Shown here one piece after another: positions 26,485 to 35,785 of a stretch of DNA of 64,000 nucleotides. Below the pieces are notes generated by a model. That model was given only the letters and a program-made list of their open reading frames with translations, ran no database searches and was not told where the DNA came from. Made by a program: the position numbers and the translations under genes. The DNA is from Foetidibacter luteolus (GTDB taxonomy: Bacteria; Bacteroidota; Bacteroidia; Chitinophagales; Chitinophagaceae), in assembly GCF_009650435.1 (NCBI RefSeq), contig NZ_VVIP01000062.1:1-64000 (forward strand). Reading direction: 5' to 3'. Every line of letters starts with the position of its first letter. Positions within the stretch are counted from its first letter, which is position 1.

Positions 26485-26602
26485 TGAAAGTAATTCATAA
26501 CGAATGATGAACTGCTTTCAACAGGTGTAGAAACCTGCACAAATAAGTGATCGGTTGCTTGCTCATAACAATCCCCGTGAGGTTTTCCCCGCGGGGTTTT
26601 TT
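26485..26602 (+). ncRNA. Candidate small RNA
   Basis: A TTG (26449-26451), a 20-bp spacer and TACATTAG (26472-26479) resemble a Bacteroidota promoter with one mismatch. Downstream are a small hairpin (CAGGT-GTAGAA-ACCTG, about 26522-26537) and a strong terminator, with only a 7-codon frame between. The unit would be about 115 nt. I cannot match it to a known RNA family. The evidence is structural only. Confidence 0.35.
26573..26602 (+). terminator. Rho-independent terminator
   Basis: A hairpin CCCCGTGAGG-TTTT-CCCCGCGGGG with one mismatch and one G-U pair, followed by six T. No protein gene precedes it on this strand. Confidence 0.85.
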
Positions 26603-26633
26603 ATTTAGATAACCCACAGCCAGTGAAACATTT

Positions 26634-26740
26634 AGGGGGTGCCCCCAAGCTGCGCAAGGGGTCGGGCTTTTCGCTTATACTCCGGCACAGATGCCTTGCC
26701 GCGATGGCCTCACCGGGGTATACGCTTCAATCCCTCACCC
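26634..26740 (-). repeat. Dispersed repeat family R1, copy 5
   Basis: Full copy in reverse orientation between the terminator at 26602 and the stop of the DUF2520 gene. It is close to copies 2 and 8 (CAGCTT form). Confidence 0.85.
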
Positions 26741-26785
26741 TAAGGTGTAACCTGTTGCTTATTCGCAATCCTGTATCACTGGAAA

Positions 26786-27547
26786 TCATGAATGGTGCGC
26801 AGTAATGCTTTCACTCATTATTTTATATAACTGCTGCAGTTGCGGGTAACTACTTAACAAGACCAGGTGGTTTTGAATTGTAGTTACGTCACTTCTAACA
26901 GCGGGGCCTGTTTGCATTCCTTCCGGTGCGTGATGCCGCAGGCGGGTGGCGGTTTCTTCAATTAATGGCAGCAGGTAACCGAATGGAACGTTTTGCTTTT
27001 CGCAAAAAGATTTTGCCAGGGTATATAAATGATTGGTGAAATTAGAAGTAACCACAGCGCCGATATGTAAGGACAGGCGCTGTTCATCATTTACAACACC
27101 GGTTACGGCAGACAAGGTTTGGGCAAAACTGAGCAGTATGGTTGTAACAGCTTCATCAGACCCATCTACCAGCAAAGGTATAACCGGTATATGCTCGTTT
27201 TCTTTCCTGATGCTCTGTAGTGGGTATATAACGCCGTAGTTGTCAGAAGCACTTTTCAACACATTCCTGCTTACAGAGCCTGCCGTATGCACAACCAGCC
27301 TGTTGTTAAGGGACAACGATGAAGCCACATGTTCTATGGCTTTATCCGCAACAGCTATCATGTACAACGAAGCATTGCCAGCAATATCTTTTAAATTGGC
27401 TATGGCCGTACAGCCAAGTTCGTTCGCCAAAGCTATTGCATGCTGTTCGTTGCGCCCCCATACCTGCAACACTGTATGCCCACAACGTACCATTAACCTG
27501 CCTAGTACCGCAGCAACATTACCCGTACCGATGATAACAACATCCAT
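26786..27547 (-). CDS. Rossmann/DUF2520 family protein
   Basis: The N terminus is a dinucleotide-binding Rossmann fold, MDVVIIGTGNVAAVLGRLM, like that of NADP-dependent pyrroline-5-carboxylate reductases and ketopantoate reductases. The C-terminal half is DUF2520: HIGAVVTSNFTNHLYTLA and TATRLRHHAPEGMQTGPAVR, where the GPAVR segment is strongly conserved in the family. The length of 253 aa is normal. It is probably an NADP-dependent oxidoreductase of unknown substrate. It is divergent from the alpha/beta hydrolase gene across 59 bp, so they may share a regulatory region. Confidence 0.9.
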   Translation of the reverse strand: MDVVIIGTGNVAAVLGRLMVRCGHTVLQVWGRNEQHAIALANELGCTAIANLKDIAGNASLYMIAVADKAIEHVASSLSLNNRLVVHTAGSVSRNVLKSASDNYGVIYPLQSIRKENEHIPVIPLLVDGSDEAVTTILLSFAQTLSAVTGVVNDEQRLSLHIGAVVTSNFTNHLYTLAKSFCEKQNVPFGYLLPLIEETATRLRHHAPEGMQTGPAVRSDVTTIQNHLVLLSSYPQLQQLYKIMSESITAHHS

Positions 27548-27606
27548 AACTTTGAATTTTACAAAACCGCTACCGCATTACCTGGTAACACTAAACATCC
27601 ACCGCG

Positions 27607-28518
27607 ATGAAATTAGCACAAAGAATGGCATTTGGTTATTACAAAACAAAATTCAAAGCGCTGGGGGCTGTATCGCCACGCAAGGCCGCAGAAGCCGCAT
27701 TTACCCTGTTCTGCACGCCTTACCACGGCAAGCCTAAAAGAAAAATGCCGGCAGTATTTAATAAGGCAACCTCATTTCAACTTTCTTTTCAGCAGTTAAC
27801 AGTTCGTGGTTTTGAATGGAAAAATGACAAAAGTACAAATGGCCACGTGCTTATATGCCATGGCTTTGACAGTAGTTGCTACAAGTTTGCAGATTATGTT
27901 ACGCCTTTACTAAATAAAGGATATGCTGTTACCACTTTCGACGCCCCGGGCCACGGCATCAGCGACGGCAAAACCATTAATGCGCTGCTGTATAGCCAAC
28001 TGATGCTTGAACTGGAAGTTACCCGTGGGCCATTCAGCGCTATCATGGCACATTCGCTGGGTGGGCTGGCCCTTTCACTATCCATGGAAAAAATGGAAAA
28101 CAGCGCATCTAAAAAAATTGTGCTGGTGGCGCCTGCTACTGAAACAACAACCGCCATCCAGCATTTTTTTCATTTTATACCTGTTACGCCAAAAGTTAGA
28201 AAGGAATTTGACAACCTGCTTTATGAGTTAGGCGGCAAACCGCCACAATGGTACTCTGTAACAAGGGCTGTTCAGAATACTTCTTGCAAAATACTGTGGC
28301 TGCACGATAAAGCCGACCAGGTTTGCCCTTTTGAAGATACCAAAACTATACGGCAACTGAAACTGCCTAATTTACAATTCCTGGTTACCAATAACCTTGG
28401 CCACAGCAAAATTTACAAAGAGCCCGCTGTGCAAAAAGCTATTGTTGATTTTATTTGCGACAGTCATTTTAATGTAAACAATATAACGCTGCCGGATGTT
28501 GAGTATCAATGGATGTAA
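27607..28518 (+). CDS. Alpha/beta hydrolase
   Basis: The fold is recognisable from the oxyanion strand HVLICHGFDSS, GYAVTTFDAPGHGISDG and the nucleophile elbow MAHSLGGLALS (Ser near residue 145). A late acidic residue in WLHDKADQVCPFEDT and a His in NLGHSKIYKEP complete a plausible triad. The 303-aa length and lack of a signal peptide suggest a cytoplasmic esterase or lipase-like enzyme of the S33-type group. The substrate is unknown. It is divergent from the DUF2520 gene. Confidence 0.88.
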   Translation: MKLAQRMAFGYYKTKFKALGAVSPRKAAEAAFTLFCTPYHGKPKRKMPAVFNKATSFQLSFQQLTVRGFEWKNDKSTNGHVLICHGFDSSCYKFADYVTPLLNKGYAVTTFDAPGHGISDGKTINALLYSQLMLELEVTRGPFSAIMAHSLGGLALSLSMEKMENSASKKIVLVAPATETTTAIQHFFHFIPVTPKVRKEFDNLLYELGGKPPQWYSVTRAVQNTSCKILWLHDKADQVCPFEDTKTIRQLKLPNLQFLVTNNLGHSKIYKEPAVQKAIVDFICDSHFNVNNITLPDVEYQWM

Positions 28519-28618
28519 GAAAGATTTTTGGGAATAAAACAGTTACTATTAAAAGTTCAGTAACCTGAGAATTGATTAGTCTGATTTTTGCGAAAAATTC
28601 GCACTGGCTACCAAGCAC

Positions 28619-30601
28619 TTATTTCTTCCTGAACACTATCGGTTCGCTTTGTTTTCCTGTAACCAATGAAAAAAAGTCTCTCAACAATTGATAATCTTCC
28701 GGATAAAATATTGCTTTTTTTATATATACCCTGCTTCGCAATTCAATAGTCCTGCCATTTAGGCGTAGCAGATACTCAAACAAACCGCCGTCATTATTAA
28801 TTATAGCTTTGATAGGCTTAGGCATTTCTTCCACTTCATATCCTTCAGGTATTTGCATACTTAATATATAAACATGATCAGAACAATAAGGCATCTCTAC
28901 CGGGTACAACCGAATACTGTCTGATTTGAAAGGATTATCTTTTATGGCATCTTCGAAAACAGGATTAATGTATACATATTTTTCTTTACCTGGGTCAAAT
29001 CTTAGCTTATAACGGAGGGTAATAGGTTCATCAATATTCTTGAAGGAATCTATGGAGGCGTCTATAATACTTGTAGGAAAGGAATAAGAGCTTGCAATCT
29101 TCTGAAAAAAGGAAAGATTATTACTACTATCCAAAATATTTCTGGTATGCAATGATTCATAGTAACCTAACGCTGATACATAATCAAGAGACGAAAACCC
29201 ACCCGAATCATTGGTGATGGTTACATTTGTAATTTTTGTTTCTGTTAATGAATCTGGCGAGAAGAAAACGGGAATTGAGGCTGTGTCAACAACCCTGGCA
29301 TGACCGTTATAACATGACAATGGCAGCTTATTGAAACCAATATTACGCTCTGATGCATCCAGGTAATATGTGCTATCCTCCATATCAACTCTTATTACTA
29401 CATAATTAAAATTATCCATAACCGGGTAGGTTACGTTTGTTAACCCATTATCCCTGGTACTTAGTATTACAGGCCTTGCATTAATACCGATTGAATTCAG
29501 CATAGCAATCAGGAGTAGGTTTATTTCTGCTACTGACCCTGCCCGTTTTTCGAATACGGCTTTCGATGATAGCCCTGAGCTAACAAATAGTCCATTTCCT
29601 TCTTTTGTAAAATGGTCCCTTACAAACCTGAATAATGCCTTAGCCTTATCTGATTTAGATTTATAAAACCCACATATTTTTTCAACTTCCGGATGTAACC
29701 ACTTATCATTTTTCAGAAAAAAATCTCCAAAACTATTACTGCTCAATAGCCTGTTGGAGGCATATTTCCAGTCTTTTAACAGCACCACGCTTTTGCCTGG
29801 GCTAACAGGCTGCATTACCAACTGAAACTGAACCCGGCTTATGTAATTTTCGATCGTAGAAACAAATGGAGCTGTCTGTATTGCAGGTATGTTACTAGCC
29901 TCCCAGGTAACGGTATGAACATTGGCGCCATACCATTTATTGCCGGCCACTATTGTTTCCCAGGCAGGATTTTCCGTACGGCTTGATACAGGATGACTAC
30001 CCTGCGGAAGAATTACGAAATTGAATATATCCGGAATTCTTACCGAATACTTGCTAAATACAACAGGATATTTTCCCTGAAAATCCCAGGCACGTAATTT
30101 AAAGTAACTGGATGACCTAATTCTGTAATTCATCTCTACAATCGACCCCTCCCTTACATTTGGAAACGCGAAGCTTTCCTTCACCATATCACCTGAGCTT
30201 TTCTCAATAAAGAAATCCTTTTCAGCAACTTCTGTCGTTAGTATACTTCCATTTTCAAGATTGTATGTTTTAGCTTCAAGATGCTTAAGTTTGCCACGCC
30301 CGTTATCATCTGGTGAAAAATAGACGGACACTTTTGCCGCATCAAACCCATTCTTGTTCAAAATTTTAATACGAAGAGTGCGTTTGAATTCAAGTCTAAA
30401 GCCATCTTCATAGCCTTCAAGTTTAGCGCTTCCTATATCAAACAGTACTAACGCACCTGCACCTTCGTCTATACCGGGCAAAGAAAGCCTAAAGTCTGAT
30501 AAAGAAATTTGGCCAAACTCTCTCTCAACAGGCTGAGCAGGAACAATAAGGCGTAAACTGAGAAAATACAAAACGAGAAGCAGGGCCCGGGTGTTGGACA
30601 T
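28619..30601 (-). CDS. DUF3857/transglutaminase-like exported protein
   Basis: I start at MSNTRALLLVLYF, which gives a signal peptide; the frame begins 8 residues earlier. After the signal, DUF3857 covers about residues 45-210 (RTLRIKILNKNGFDAAKVSV, EGSIVEMNYRIRS). A transglutaminase-like core follows at about 300-400 (AKALFRFVRDHFTKEGNG, VAEINLLLIAMLNSIGINARPVILSTRDNG, NFNYVVIRVDMEDSTYYLDAS). The usual catalytic Cys position in the VAEINLLL segment carries Glu-Ile-Asn rather than Cys, so protease or crosslinking activity is doubtful. It is probably periplasmic and structural. Length is normal for the family. Confidence 0.85.
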   Translation of the reverse strand: MSNTRALLLVLYFLSLRLIVPAQPVEREFGQISLSDFRLSLPGIDEGAGALVLFDIGSAKLEGYEDGFRLEFKRTLRIKILNKNGFDAAKVSVYFSPDDNGRGKLKHLEAKTYNLENGSILTTEVAEKDFFIEKSSGDMVKESFAFPNVREGSIVEMNYRIRSSSYFKLRAWDFQGKYPVVFSKYSVRIPDIFNFVILPQGSHPVSSRTENPAWETIVAGNKWYGANVHTVTWEASNIPAIQTAPFVSTIENYISRVQFQLVMQPVSPGKSVVLLKDWKYASNRLLSSNSFGDFFLKNDKWLHPEVEKICGFYKSKSDKAKALFRFVRDHFTKEGNGLFVSSGLSSKAVFEKRAGSVAEINLLLIAMLNSIGINARPVILSTRDNGLTNVTYPVMDNFNYVVIRVDMEDSTYYLDASERNIGFNKLPLSCYNGHARVVDTASIPVFFSPDSLTETKITNVTITNDSGGFSSLDYVSALGYYESLHTRNILDSSNNLSFFQKIASSYSFPTSIIDASIDSFKNIDEPITLRYKLRFDPGKEKYVYINPVFEDAIKDNPFKSDSIRLYPVEMPYCSDHVYILSMQIPEGYEVEEMPKPIKAIINNDGGLFEYLLRLNGRTIELRSRVYIKKAIFYPEDYQLLRDFFSLVTGKQSEPIVFRKK

Positions 30602-30751
30602 TTTTTTTTGCAAAGATAATTGCAATGGAATTAAAGATTAAAAAACATAACTGATAAAAACACTGTCCCAATAGCTAGCAGCCAACAAACGGAAAACAAA
30701 AAATGCCACGTTTAAAATACGCTCTTCAATGGACTATCCGCCCCAACTTTT

Positions 30752-30781
30752 TTTGCATTTACGCCGTTTAAACTAATATTG
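30752..30781 (+). promoter_or_regulatory. Candidate promoter for topA
   Basis: TTTG (30752-30755), an 18-bp spacer and TAATATTG (30774-30781) match the Bacteroidota -33/-7 pattern with one mismatch and a slightly short spacer. It would give a leader of about 185 nt. Confidence 0.35.
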
Positions 30782-30893
30782 CATGAATGGAACTGTTGTA
30801 AAACTGCTGTTTTTAGCTGGCGGATAAGTTAGCTGAAGCAGAGGCAGATGCTATATTTCCGGGGCCGGATGATGATTGCTGAGCAGCGCACAG

Positions 30894-30957
30894 AACGTAC
30901 AAGAGTGCGACGCAAGAGAAGCTTCATAGCAGTACTTCAGCCGGGTACATAAAAAAT
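30894..30957 (-). repeat. Dispersed repeat family R2, copy 4
   Basis: A reverse-orientation copy ending 13 bp before the topA start, with GTACAAGAGTGCGACGCAA, then GAAGCTTCATAG and CCGGGTACATAAAA. Confidence 0.75.
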
Positions 30958-30970
30958 TTTAAGAGCAAGC

Positions 30971-33547
30971 ATGGCAAAGAATTTATTAATTGTGGAGTCG
31001 CCTGCAAAGGCCAAAACCATTGAGAAAATACTGGGTAAAGATTTTGAGGTGAAGAGCTGTTTTGGCCACATACGCGACCTGGAGAAGGACGAGATGGGCA
31101 TTGATGTAAAAAACAATTTCAAACCCCGTTATATTATACCGGAAGATAAAGAACGTGTGGTACGCGACCTTAAGCAACTGGCCAAAAAATCTGACGAAGT
31201 ATGGCTGGCAACGGATGAGGACCGCGAAGGGGAAGCTATTAGCTGGCACCTTTGCGAAGTACTTGGCCTTGACCCTGAGAATACCAAACGCATTGTTTTT
31301 CATGAAATAACCAAACCGGCCATTAAAAAGGCCGTTGATACACCCCGCAAGCTGGACATGAACCTGGTGAATGCACAACAGGCACGCCGTGTGCTCGACA
31401 GGATTGTGGGCTTTGAACTTAGCCCTGTGCTGTGGCGTAAAATGAGCATGGGTAACTCGTTAAGTGCAGGCCGTGTACAAAGCGTTGCAGTAAGGTTAAT
31501 AGCCGAACGTGAACGCGAAATAAACGCCTTTAACAGCACCAGCAGTTTTAAAATTGAAGCGCTTTTTGCCGCACAGGACATTAACAACAGGCCTGTAACA
31601 TTTAAGGCCGAAGGCGCCAAACAAAACACGGCGGAAGACGCGGAAAAATTTTTGAACAGTTGCATAGGCGCTGATTACACTGTTAAAGACATACAGGTAA
31701 GGCCTGGCAAAAAATCTCCCGCCGCGCCGTTTACCACTTCCACCCTTCAGCAGGAAGCCAGCCGCAAATTAGGTTACGGCGTTAGCCGCACCATGATACT
31801 GGCACAGAAGCTTTACGAAAGCGGTTACATTACTTATATGCGTACAGACAGTGTTAACCTTAGCAACACTGCCATAGAAGACATTAAAGGCCAGATTGGA
31901 AAACAGTATGGCGACCGCTACATACAGGTACGAAAATACAAGAACAAAAACGAAAGCGCACAAGAGGCGCACGAAGCCATACGCCCTACTTACATGGAAA
32001 ATATTACCGTGGATGAGGTAGATGCCAAACGCCTGTATGAGCTTATCTGGAAACGCACCATGGCATCGCAAATGGCGGATGCGGAACTGGAAAAAACAAC
32101 GGCAAAAATTGATATATCTACAAACAGGCAGGAACTGACGGCACAAGGTGAAGTGCTGAAGTTTGATGGCTTCCTAAAGGTATATATGGAAGACCGCGAC
32201 GATGAAGATATTGCCGATGAAGAAAGTGCCGAAGGTGTTTTGCCCCCGCTTACTGTTGGCAAAAAACTGGACTTTAAGGAACTGAAAGCCGTAGAACGTT
32301 TTACCCGCCCGGCGCCAAGGTATACCGAAGCCTCGCTGGTAAAAAAACTGGAAGAACTGGGTATCGGCAGGCCATCTACCTATGCGCCTACCATTTCCAC
32401 CATTCTTAAAAGAAACTATGTTGAAAAACGCGATAAAGAAGGCGTGAAAAGAGATTACCGGGTGCTTACGCTGAAGAACAACCATATCAGCAAACAGCAA
32501 CTGCAGGAAACCACCGGTGCGGAAAAAGCCAAACTGTTCCCTACAGATCTAGGCCTTGTGGTTACAGACTTTCTTAACCAGTACTTTGACGATGTGATGG
32601 ACTACGGCTTTACCGCCCGTATAGAAGGTGAGTTTGATGAAATTGCAGACGGCAAAAAAGACTGGGCCAAAATGGTGGACAGCTTTTATCACCCATTTAA
32701 AAAAGATATTGAGCACACCCTTGAAAACGCCGAACGCATTAAAGGCGAAAGGGAATTGGGTATTGACAAAGAAAGCGGCAAAAAAGTAGTTGCCCGCATG
32801 GGCCGTTTTGGGCCTATGGTGCAAATTGGCGATGCCAATGATGAAGAAAAGCCACGCTTTGCTAAATTAAAACCTTCGCAAAGCATAGAGACCATTAGCT
32901 ACGATGAAGCGATGGAACTTTTTAAATTGCCACGCACCCTTGGCGAGTACGAAGGCCAGGAAGTGTCTGTAAACGTAGGCAGGTTTGGCCCTTACATTAA
33001 ACTTGGTGAGCAGTTTATCTCAATACCCCGTGGTGAAGATTTGTACGAAATGGAGCTTAGCCGCGCCATTGAACTGATAAATGAAAAGCAGAAAGCCGAT
33101 GCGCCGATTGGCTACTACGAAGACAAGCCTGTAACCAAAGGCAAAGGGCGTTTTGGCCCCTTTATTAAATGGAACGATTTGTATATTAACGTACCAAGGT
33201 CTTACAACTTTGATGCGCTTAGCCAAAGCGACATTAATGAACTGATTGAGAAGAAGCTTGACAAAGAAGCTAACCGCTACATACAGCAATGGCCCACTGA
33301 AAAAATTTCTATAGAAAATGGCCGCTGGGGCGCTTTTGTGCGATTTGGAAAAAAGATGTTGAAGCTGGGCCGTAAGGCAGATGGCACTAAATACGAAAAT
33401 GAGGAACTAAGCACTATATCGTTAGACGAAGTGAAAAAGATGATTGAAGAGCAGGTGCCCGGCGCCTTTGCCAAAAAAGAAAAAGTGGCGGCTAAAAAAA
33501 CAGCTACCAAAAAAGCCGCACCTAAAAAAGCGGCCAAAAAGAAATAA
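30971..33547 (+). CDS. topA: DNA topoisomerase I
   Basis: This is a type IA topoisomerase that relaxes negative supercoils. The N-terminal Toprim domain has NLLIVESPAKAKTIEKIL and the acidic LATDEDREGEAISWHL. The catalytic Tyr289 is in YITYMRTDSVNLS. LEELGIGRPSTYAPTISTIL marks the central domain. Instead of zinc fingers the C terminus has several GRFGP-type repeats (ARMGRFGPMVQIGD, VGRFGPYIKLGEQ, KGRFGPFIKWND, NGRWGAFVRFGKK). It ends in a lysine/alanine-rich tail (about residues 830-858), probably DNA-binding. The 858-aa length is typical for Bacteroidota. Confidence 0.98.
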   Translation: MAKNLLIVESPAKAKTIEKILGKDFEVKSCFGHIRDLEKDEMGIDVKNNFKPRYIIPEDKERVVRDLKQLAKKSDEVWLATDEDREGEAISWHLCEVLGLDPENTKRIVFHEITKPAIKKAVDTPRKLDMNLVNAQQARRVLDRIVGFELSPVLWRKMSMGNSLSAGRVQSVAVRLIAEREREINAFNSTSSFKIEALFAAQDINNRPVTFKAEGAKQNTAEDAEKFLNSCIGADYTVKDIQVRPGKKSPAAPFTTSTLQQEASRKLGYGVSRTMILAQKLYESGYITYMRTDSVNLSNTAIEDIKGQIGKQYGDRYIQVRKYKNKNESAQEAHEAIRPTYMENITVDEVDAKRLYELIWKRTMASQMADAELEKTTAKIDISTNRQELTAQGEVLKFDGFLKVYMEDRDDEDIADEESAEGVLPPLTVGKKLDFKELKAVERFTRPAPRYTEASLVKKLEELGIGRPSTYAPTISTILKRNYVEKRDKEGVKRDYRVLTLKNNHISKQQLQETTGAEKAKLFPTDLGLVVTDFLNQYFDDVMDYGFTARIEGEFDEIADGKKDWAKMVDSFYHPFKKDIEHTLENAERIKGERELGIDKESGKKVVARMGRFGPMVQIGDANDEEKPRFAKLKPSQSIETISYDEAMELFKLPRTLGEYEGQEVSVNVGRFGPYIKLGEQFISIPRGEDLYEMELSRAIELINEKQKADAPIGYYEDKPVTKGKGRFGPFIKWNDLYINVPRSYNFDALSQSDINELIEKKLDKEANRYIQQWPTEKISIENGRWGAFVRFGKKMLKLGRKADGTKYENEELSTISLDEVKKMIEEQVPGAFAKKEKVAAKKTATKKAAPKKAAKKK

Positions 33548-33857
33548 ACATAGGCAACTGCCGGCTGTTTGCGGTCGGCGGTTACAGCTTATCATTTTAA
33601 TTTTCCTTTAGATACCAGCGACATAGTTTCATGGCATCGTCCCTTGCGTCGCAATCCGTTCATCGTCTGGTTCATTGGGCAGCTTTTCAGACCCGTATAG
33701 GTTTCCCGCAGTTATCAGATAGCAGCCATCGAGAACACATACCAGCAATATAAATATTATCTGCTCTCAACCCCCTTACGGTGGTTGATAATAAAATTGT
33801 AGTAACGGGTAGTAATTGAGCAGGCAACTTTGGTAATTGTGTTTACTTTTAATCACG
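33548..33857. other. Intergenic region between topA and the sigma gene
   Basis: No gene is supported. A short stretch near 33640-33660 (CCCTTGCGTCGCAATCCG) resembles the core of the R2 repeat, without the rest. A strong terminator was not found after topA. Confidence 0.4.
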
Positions 33858-34478
33858 ATGCTTACCTCTGACTGCTATATCACCGATTGCTGGGAACAAC
33901 TTAAAGCTGGCGACCAGGGCGCATTATCAGTTATTTATCAACACCACTACAACGGCCTTATCAACTATGGCTATAAAATTTGCGGAGATAAAGATGCAGC
34001 CAACGACTGTTTCATTAAAGTACTCCTCAAACTTTGGGACACCCGTAGCACGTTACCTCAGGTAACCAACCTGCGCTCTTACCTTATGACCTGCCTGCGC
34101 CATGAAATTATACACGAACTAAAGCTGGCTGATGATCAGCAGCAGAAGCTAAAAAAATTTTACAGCCTTCATAACCCTGTTGAGCATCCTTACGAAGACA
34201 TTATTATACGTTTGCAAACAGACCTGGTGCTGAAAAAGAAATTAACCAAGGCCTTACAGCATCTTTCCGCCAGGGAAAAAGAACTCCTGCAACTAAAGTT
34301 TTATGAAGACCTGGATTATGATGAAATTGCCTTACGCTGCAACATTACAAAGCGTACAGCTTACAATATCATACATGCCGCTCTTAAACGCCTTAAGGTT
34401 GAACTCTGCACAAGCCATCTTACTGTAGCAGAATTGTATCCCGCTCTTGTACTCGGCCTCATGTTTTTAGCTGTTTAA
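33858..34478 (+). CDS. ECF-type RNA polymerase sigma-70 factor
   Basis: I start at MLTSDCYITDCWEQL; seven in-frame residues precede it. Region 2 spans about residues 10-80 (AGDQGALSVIYQHHYNGLIN, AANDCFIKVLLKLWDTR, LRSYLMTCLRHEIIHEL) and region 4 about 125-180 (LSAREKELLQLKFYEDLDYDEIALRCNITKRTAYNIIHAALKRL, a helix-turn-helix). The hydrophobic tail (ELYPALVLGLMFLAV) is common in this subgroup. With the FecR gene 75 bp downstream and the STN-containing SusC protein, it forms a cell-surface signalling unit that probably turns on the adjacent SusC/SusD genes. Confidence 0.93.
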   Translation: MLTSDCYITDCWEQLKAGDQGALSVIYQHHYNGLINYGYKICGDKDAANDCFIKVLLKLWDTRSTLPQVTNLRSYLMTCLRHEIIHELKLADDQQQKLKKFYSLHNPVEHPYEDIIIRLQTDLVLKKKLTKALQHLSAREKELLQLKFYEDLDYDEIALRCNITKRTAYNIIHAALKRLKVELCTSHLTVAELYPALVLGLMFLAV

Positions 34479-34553
34479 AAAAAAGTTTGCTTTTTTATAG
34501 TAAAAGCTTTCGCTTTTTCCCTCAATACTATACCGGTTAAACCGCCAAGACTA

Positions 34554-35666
34554 ATGAACCAGCATTACGACAGCTATGAGGAAGAAGATTTTTTACTTGA
34601 CGACTCATTCGTTCGCTATTGCCTGGGCACAGACGTAGTGGCTACACGCTTCTGGAACAACTGGATAGAGCTTCACCCTGAGAAAAAAACAACCATTAAT
34701 AACGCCAGGCAACTTTATTTTTTACTCAACGGCAGCAATACTGCCGGGCAGTTCAAAAAGCATGAAGAAGTTTTCAGGCAACAGTTCCAGCAACTTCAGC
34801 AAAGCAATCCTGTGGTGGCAACAACTGTAACACGCAATAACCGGTGGTTAAAAAAATTTATACTGTACGGCTCTCCGGCATTGCTGCTTCTTTTTGCCGC
34901 GGCAGCATGGTTAATAAAAAAAAATGATGCAGTCAGCAAAACTGCCGCTAGTGCATATACCAGCATTACGGGGTATGGAGAGCGCAAATCAATACTGCTT
35001 GATGACAGCACGAGAATAACGCTTAACGCCGGCACCAAAATAATCGTATCCCCGGGTTTCAATAAGGAATTAAGGGAAATAACGCTGGATGGGGAAGCGC
35101 TGCTGGATGTAGCCCACAACCCGGCTAAACCATTTATCATCCACACACCTTCTATGGATGTAAAAGTGCTGGGTACAGTGTTAAACGTAAAAGCCTATTC
35201 AACAGATAAAAAAGCCGAAACATCTCTTATCAGGGGCCTTGTAGAAGTTACCCTTAAAGGCAGGCAAAAACGCACAGTAATACTGCACCCAAGCGAAAAA
35301 ATCGTGGTTGAAAAAGATGTGGTTGTTCAGGCTGCTGCACAAAAATTGCCTTCACCGACGGCAGACAGCAGTTTTGTGATAAAGCCGCTTACACAATCTC
35401 CGCAGGATACCACTGTTAATGAAATATTGTGGACCCGCGCCAAGATTTATTTTGATGATGAAAGCCTTGAAGAAATAGCGGCGGTGCTGGAAAGAAATTT
35501 TTCTGTTGCTATTACCCTTTCACAAGATGTTAAAGGCTACAGGTACACCGCCACATTTGAAAGAAAAAGCATTGAGGAAATATTAAACGCCTTACAGCTT
35601 TCCCAGCCGTTTGATTATACGATAACTCAAAACAAATTCATAAAGATTGCTAAGAAAATAAACTGA
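34554..35666 (+). CDS. FecR-family anti-sigma factor
   Basis: A short cytoplasmic N-terminal region (about residues 1-98) would bind the sigma factor, followed by one membrane helix (FILYGSPALLLLFAAAAWLI). The periplasmic FecR domain follows at about 138-235 (ERKSILLDDSTRITLNAGTKI, LDGEALLDVAHNPAKPFIIHT, VKVLGTVLNVKAY). A DUF4974-type C-terminal domain ends the protein (ARIYFDDESLEEIAAVLERNF-like segment and YTATFERKSIEEILNALQ). It transmits the signal from the outer-membrane receptor to the sigma factor. Length is 370 aa, normal. It lies between the sigma gene and the SusC gene. Confidence 0.95.
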   Translation: MNQHYDSYEEEDFLLDDSFVRYCLGTDVVATRFWNNWIELHPEKKTTINNARQLYFLLNGSNTAGQFKKHEEVFRQQFQQLQQSNPVVATTVTRNNRWLKKFILYGSPALLLLFAAAAWLIKKNDAVSKTAASAYTSITGYGERKSILLDDSTRITLNAGTKIIVSPGFNKELREITLDGEALLDVAHNPAKPFIIHTPSMDVKVLGTVLNVKAYSTDKKAETSLIRGLVEVTLKGRQKRTVILHPSEKIVVEKDVVVQAAAQKLPSPTADSSFVIKPLTQSPQDTTVNEILWTRAKIYFDDESLEEIAAVLERNFSVAITLSQDVKGYRYTATFERKSIEEILNALQLSQPFDYTITQNKFIKIAKKIN

Positions 35667-35785
35667 TTGCGCTTAAAAAGGAAAGGGAATGCTGGTAACA
35701 TTCCCCCACCCTGTAAAAGTTGCTAAATGCAAGGTGTCCATTGCACCGGTAGCCTTGCTATTATTCACAATTAACAAGTAAATCT

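Larger units (their letters stand above)
26338..26785. other. Intergenic region with candidate small RNA and R1 repeat
   Basis: No protein gene is supported in this 448-bp gap. It contains a candidate transcription unit ending in a terminator (26449-26602) and a reverse R1 copy, listed separately. Confidence 0.6.
30602..30970. other. Divergent intergenic region upstream of topA
   Basis: No gene is supported. A candidate promoter (30752-30781) and a reverse R2 copy (30894-30957) lie here. The R2 copy would be inside the topA leader if that promoter is used. Confidence 0.5.
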
